Origin: Cheilinus undulatus | Taxonomy: Eukaryota > Chordata > Actinopteri > Labriformes > Labridae | Direction of reading: 5' to 3' | Length of the DNA: 64,000 nt | Assembly: GCF_018320785.1 (NCBI RefSeq) | Contig: NC_054875.1 | Coordinates: 34,637,657-34,701,656 of the forward strand | In this document: positions 60,166-64,000 of the stretch, piece after piece | Layout of the letters: the number at the start of each line of letters is the position of its first letter | Numbering within the stretch: the stretch's first letter is position 1 | Translations under genes and position numbers: made by a program | Notes under the pieces: generated by a model | What the model saw: only the letters and a program-made list of their open reading frames with translations | Told to the model about the DNA's origin: nothing | Database searches by the model: none

Positions 60166-60300
60166 TCGCTGCTCTGCTTCACTCATCACTCACACCGAGC
60201 AGACACACAGCCGGGAAACCGAGAGGATATACGAAACTTCATCGACACAATTCCTGCTCCTTGTCTGTGTTTGGCATTTGGTTTGGGTGATTTATTCATC

Positions 60301-61154
60301 ATGAAGGAAAGGAGACTCACGCAGCCGTTTGTCGCGAGGTGTAAACTCGTGCTGGTTGGAGACGTTCAATGCGGTAAAACAGCGATGTTACAAGTCCTGG
60401 CCAAGGACTGCTATCCAGAGGTAGGCTATGAGGAGTAATTTAGCTAATGTCTCACAGGTTATTAGCTAGGCTGTGTCTTCTCCTGAAAAATAGCGATAGT
60501 TTTTAATATATGCGTGTGCGTGAGTGAGAATTTCCCAAGAAAGAAGTTGAAGAAAGGGGCTATTAAAACTCAGCAGTTTCCCTGCCTTCGTTATCAGATA
60601 CTATGCCAAAGGACTTTTGTAAACTCTATAATAACCGTGTTTTTCTTGAAGACCTGGAAGCTTTTTCCCATCCTCTCATAATGCCTTAATAACTAATAGT
60701 ATAGTGCTTCTATTAAAGTAAATTCAGCTACAGGCTGTGTGTTTCTCATGGCTGAAGTTTAATAATTCATAGGCCTACATTCTGCCACACTAATACTGAA
60801 AAACTGTATTATTTTGGAGCACTGCTATGAATTGATTGGTTTGTGTAAACTATTGATTATGTTAGTCGTTTAAAAAATCTCTAGTCATGTAGTAAATTAG
60901 TGTATGGATTATTTTTTGCTATTGACTTAGTAAGTTTTCACTGTAAACTTATGAGCCTGGATTTGCACTTGTTTTTAGCATAATACACACTGAATTAGGG
61001 TTAAAATTTGATGTTTGATTCAGACCAAACTGTCTCTAAACTTGTGCTTTTATCACCCATTTCTAGACTTATGTCCCTACTGTGTTTGAGAACTACACAG
61101 CCTGTCTGGAGCTTGAAGATCAGCGTGTTGAGCTCAGCCTTTGGGACACATCAG
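60301..61154 (+). CDS. rnd1: Rho family GTPase 1 (Rnd1), first two coding exons only
   Basis: Exon 60301-60420 encodes [20 protein letters not shown], continuing with the P-loop [10 protein letters not shown] and ending CYPE at a GTAGGC donor. Exon 61067-61154 encodes [20 protein letters not shown], then [10 protein letters not shown], and ends in phase 1 at GTGAGA. Together these match Rnd1 nearly residue for residue through switch I and the start of switch II. The rest (about 160 residues, including the C-terminal CAAX end) is outside the window; I found no third exon before 64000. Rnd proteins bind GTP constitutively, lack GTPase activity and antagonise RhoA at the plasma membrane. The N-terminal KERR motif is the membrane-targeting motif known for Rnd1. 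It is divergently oriented to prim1. Confidence 0.93.
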
Positions 61155-64000
61155 GTGAGAATTATGTTTTTTTACTCACCCACAATTGAATTAACTGGCA
61201 AAACTAAAGACTGAGCTCCTTTCGTCCCTTTGTCTCTGACTCACAACCACTTTAAGACAACGTTTGTGTTGAAGGGGTGAGTTGATTGTTTAGAATCAGG
61301 ACTGTATTCATGGTTTGATCTGTCCAACTTGTTTACCCTCCCAACAACACAGCCAGCCTGGAGTCGAGAAACATCTGCAAATGAAGCTCCCCCTCACTCA
61401 CTGATTTACAAAAACAGCCGTGTTGCTGTTGACAGAACGTCACTATCTGCCAGTCCTGTTTTGATGCGGTTAAGCAGCTTTTCACTTGTGTGAAATCTGT
61501 CGGGAGATCTTTGGTGGATTGTTGCAAGCAAATTACAACTAGCTCGTCTGGATTAGCCAGGAGACAACTGGGGCCCCGGATCAAGATTTTAACATAAATT
61601 ATGCAAAACAAGGCTAAATAACAACAATGCACAGTGTCTGCCGACAAAGCATGGCACATTTTGTGAGAAGATTTCTAGATAAATATAAAGCTTATAATAA
61701 ATCTACATCAGACATGACAACTGCTAAAACAAAGACAAAGAAATGATGAGTCATATCTTATCCCTGGCTTCGCCTGTACAATGGTGGGTGATGAAAAGAG
61801 CCACACTCCTTCCTTTTGCCACATCCTACCTCTGTTGGATAGCTTTTTCTGCCTCATTAAAGAAAAAAAAAAACAGCCAAAGCTGGACAGAATGGACTAA
61901 GAGTCTCAAGGCTGAACCCCAGACTTAAGAAGATCTGTAGCACAAAACCAGCTCAAACTAGTCTGACATTATTTCAGGACTGGAAGTGTTTACAGTCTTG
62001 AAAGAAAAGTCAGTTTTTTTGATAGGGACTTATTTATCCTCATTTTTTTTTTGTTGCAGACAATGTTTGAGATAAATCCTGAAATACAGGGATTTGTTAG
62101 CAAAAGGCGTAACAGACTTGTTGTCTGAAGTGTATAATGATATCCTGTATGCTTATATGTATAATGAAAGATGAGGTCAGGTCAGGTATGGGAGCATATG
62201 CTTGTTTGGCACTTCGCCGTGTCAAGCTTGGCCCTGTACTAGTCCAGTCATAATCCAGGCCTGTGCCAGGCCCATACCCCATCTCTCCAGGTATCCTCCC
62301 AGAGTGAGGAGGCTTGAAAATATCTGACAAAGTGGGGTCTAGAAAAAAAGTTTGAGAACCTCCATGATAGAGCGATTTGAAAGTGTGAAAAACACAGATT
62401 TCAAATACAGAAATCTTTATGTGGCACCTTCATATTCCTCGTTACTTCTCTCACATTTAATGGACCAGTTGTCTGAAGTCAATGATGCTCCAGTTACAAA
62501 TACATCAAGCTGAAAAAACTCAAGAAAGCAATAGTAGGTTTACAGTTAATTTATGAAGTCCAAAGGCACAGTATGAAAGTTCTGTCACCAGCAGGCTCTC
62601 AGTCAGGACAGTTACAAAAGATGGGGAGCAGAGACTTGTTTCCCAGCTTATTTTTTGAACTCAGGACTCCATAAGGTGTTTTTACTAAATAGTAAACCAC
62701 TGTTTACATTAAGATGAATGATGAGGGAGAAAAGCTGTTAAAAGTGGCCTTCCTGGTTAACACATCGTTACTCACAGAGCATTCTGGCCTAGCTTGCAGC
62801 ATTGGAAGGCCACTTTTTAAAGACATATTTTTGTGGGTTTGTATCTTTATTTAGAGAGAGGGGACAGTGAATACAGTATGAGAAAGGGATGAGAGATTGT
62901 GTGAGAGAAAGGTTACAGGTGGCCGGACTTGAGCCTAGGCCACCTGCGTACATGAGGTGCCACTTAACCACTAAGCCATCTATGCCCCTGGAAGGCTACC
63001 TTTAATAACAATTAACTGGGGGTTCTTAGGCAACAGAATGCACAGCCAATTGCAAAGAAAAATCACACAAAGCAGGACAAAACATAAACGAGGTACAGCA
63101 ACAGAACGGCAGCTTCCAGAGGAGGTTTGCAAAGTAACACTCTGGCAACTTTCCATGGCAACAATAAACATTTCAATCTGCAAGACTTGGGCTGCTACAA
63201 ATATAAAAATGAAGAGGTTTTCTGGCTTTGAAAATTGTTGGAAATATTTGGGATATGTAAGCACTTAACTTAAAATATGTTTAATGTAGGAGAAGCCATT
63301 TTTTAAAGTATTGTAGAAAGTTTCAGTGCAAAAATTCACCCTTAAAAAGTCAAACTTGATTATAGTTGAGTAACCAAATTATAAAGTATTGGGTGCACTT
63401 TTGATAACTTAACTCGTTGATACAACACTTTATGTTAAGTTTTTCAACAGTGTAAGCTATACTGTACAACAAGTGAGCATAGATTTTTTAAAATTAAGCC
63501 AACATTTTCAGGGGTGGAAAAGTTGACTCAACTGCTTTAGTTAAGCAATCTGCAATGTATATTTATATTGGAAATTTTTCAGCCATCTTGAGATTTTTAA
63601 CTATGAGTTATGTCAACTAAACAGCAATATGAAGTATTAAACTGGGCCTCTCAACTTGAACAAGCTGTGAAACTTGTTACTAAACTTTTTTACATTGGGC
63701 CCTTGTGCAATTTTACAGTGCATTGTACCTTTAAATCTGTCTGGATTCAACCTGATGCAGACATGATGTTTGTATAAGACCTATGACATTTGACCTTTGG
63801 AAAAAAATCTACATAAAAACATCTGAAATTAGCCAAATAATCATTTCAACATATCTTCAAGCAGTTTGTAGACAATACAAGTCATTAACTGATAATTAAA
63901 ATACTCTGCAGGTCCGCAGAACGATAATGGCATGAATGATGGCCTTCCTCTTGGGTGGCCTTGGATCTTAATGTTTAACCACTGAAGTCACTGTTTTGAA
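61155..64000. other. rnd1: rnd1 intron 2 (incomplete)
   Basis: The sequence after exon 2 to the window end is intron. It includes a tRNA-derived SINE (about 62830-62995) and, at about 63300-63720, a stretch with recurrent 'agttgagt', 'caactaa' and 'aacttgttac' phrases that resembles a MITE but has no clear ends. There is no sign of exon 3. Confidence 0.6.
62830..62995 (-). repeat. tRNA-derived SINE
   Basis: On the minus strand, TGGCTTAGTGGTTAAG (box A) is followed about 35 nt later by GGCTCAAGTCC (box B), an RNA polymerase III promoter pair in a tRNA-like head. A G/A-rich body (ctctct on the minus strand) follows. It resembles the common fish SINE with internal tRNA-like promoter. Not a functional tRNA: the cloverleaf is not intact. 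Confidence 0.65.

Noticed and set aside
63901-64000. Possible third rnd1 exon at the window end
   Set aside because: Translation does not match the expected continuation after DTSG (the SPYYDNVRP region).

Overview
The window is nuclear DNA from a bony fish, most likely a percomorph teleost. The genes are vertebrate genes with short, conserved, intron-split exons and GT-AG junctions. Introns and spacers carry remnants typical of fish genomes: Tc1/mariner elements, hAT-type MITEs, L1/L2-like LINE tails and tRNA-derived SINEs. I worked from the sequence alone. Family assignments rest on recognised protein motifs, and exon borders were placed by splice signals and reading-frame arithmetic.

Layout. 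0-3.6 kb holds no gene, only repeats (a minisatellite, a hAT MITE with an intact 8-bp target duplication, a LINE scrap). 3.65-26.5 kb (minus) is baz2a/TIP5, the large subunit of the NoRC chromatin-remodelling complex: 29 coding exons whose lengths sum to an uninterrupted frame of 2665 codons plus stop. 27.9-33.4 kb (minus) is ptges3 (Hsp90 co-chaperone p23). 36.3-44.8 kb (minus) is naca (alpha-NAC), including two large optional exons of the muscle skNAC type and two box C/D snoRNAs of the SNORD59 kind in its introns. 47.4-52.7 kb (minus) is prim1 (DNA primase small subunit), which has one U12-type AT-AC intron. 52.7-60 kb is gene-poor and repeat-bearing. 60.1-61.15 kb (plus) carries the promoter and first two coding exons of rnd1 (Rho-family GTPase); the rest lies beyond the window.

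The order baz2a - ptges3 - naca - prim1 matches the mammalian block as I recall it (human 12q13.3). However, ATP5F1B, which sits between BAZ2A and PTGES3 in human, is absent here. In human the SNORD59 snoRNAs lie in ATP5F1B introns; here two copies with the same 18S rRNA guide lie in naca introns. I regard this host-gene difference as the most interesting observation. Others are the textbook AT-AC intron of prim1, the 42-bp repeat array of the skNAC exon, a nested transposon just upstream of the naca promoter, a palindromic tandem array in a baz2a intron, and a perfect 22-bp inverted repeat near prim1.

The genes do not form a pathway. Four are housekeeping genes (rDNA silencing, chaperone function, nascent-chain handling, DNA replication priming). 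I found no sign of a bacterial-type system or a new multi-gene system; the novelty is in non-coding RNA placement, splicing and repeat structure.
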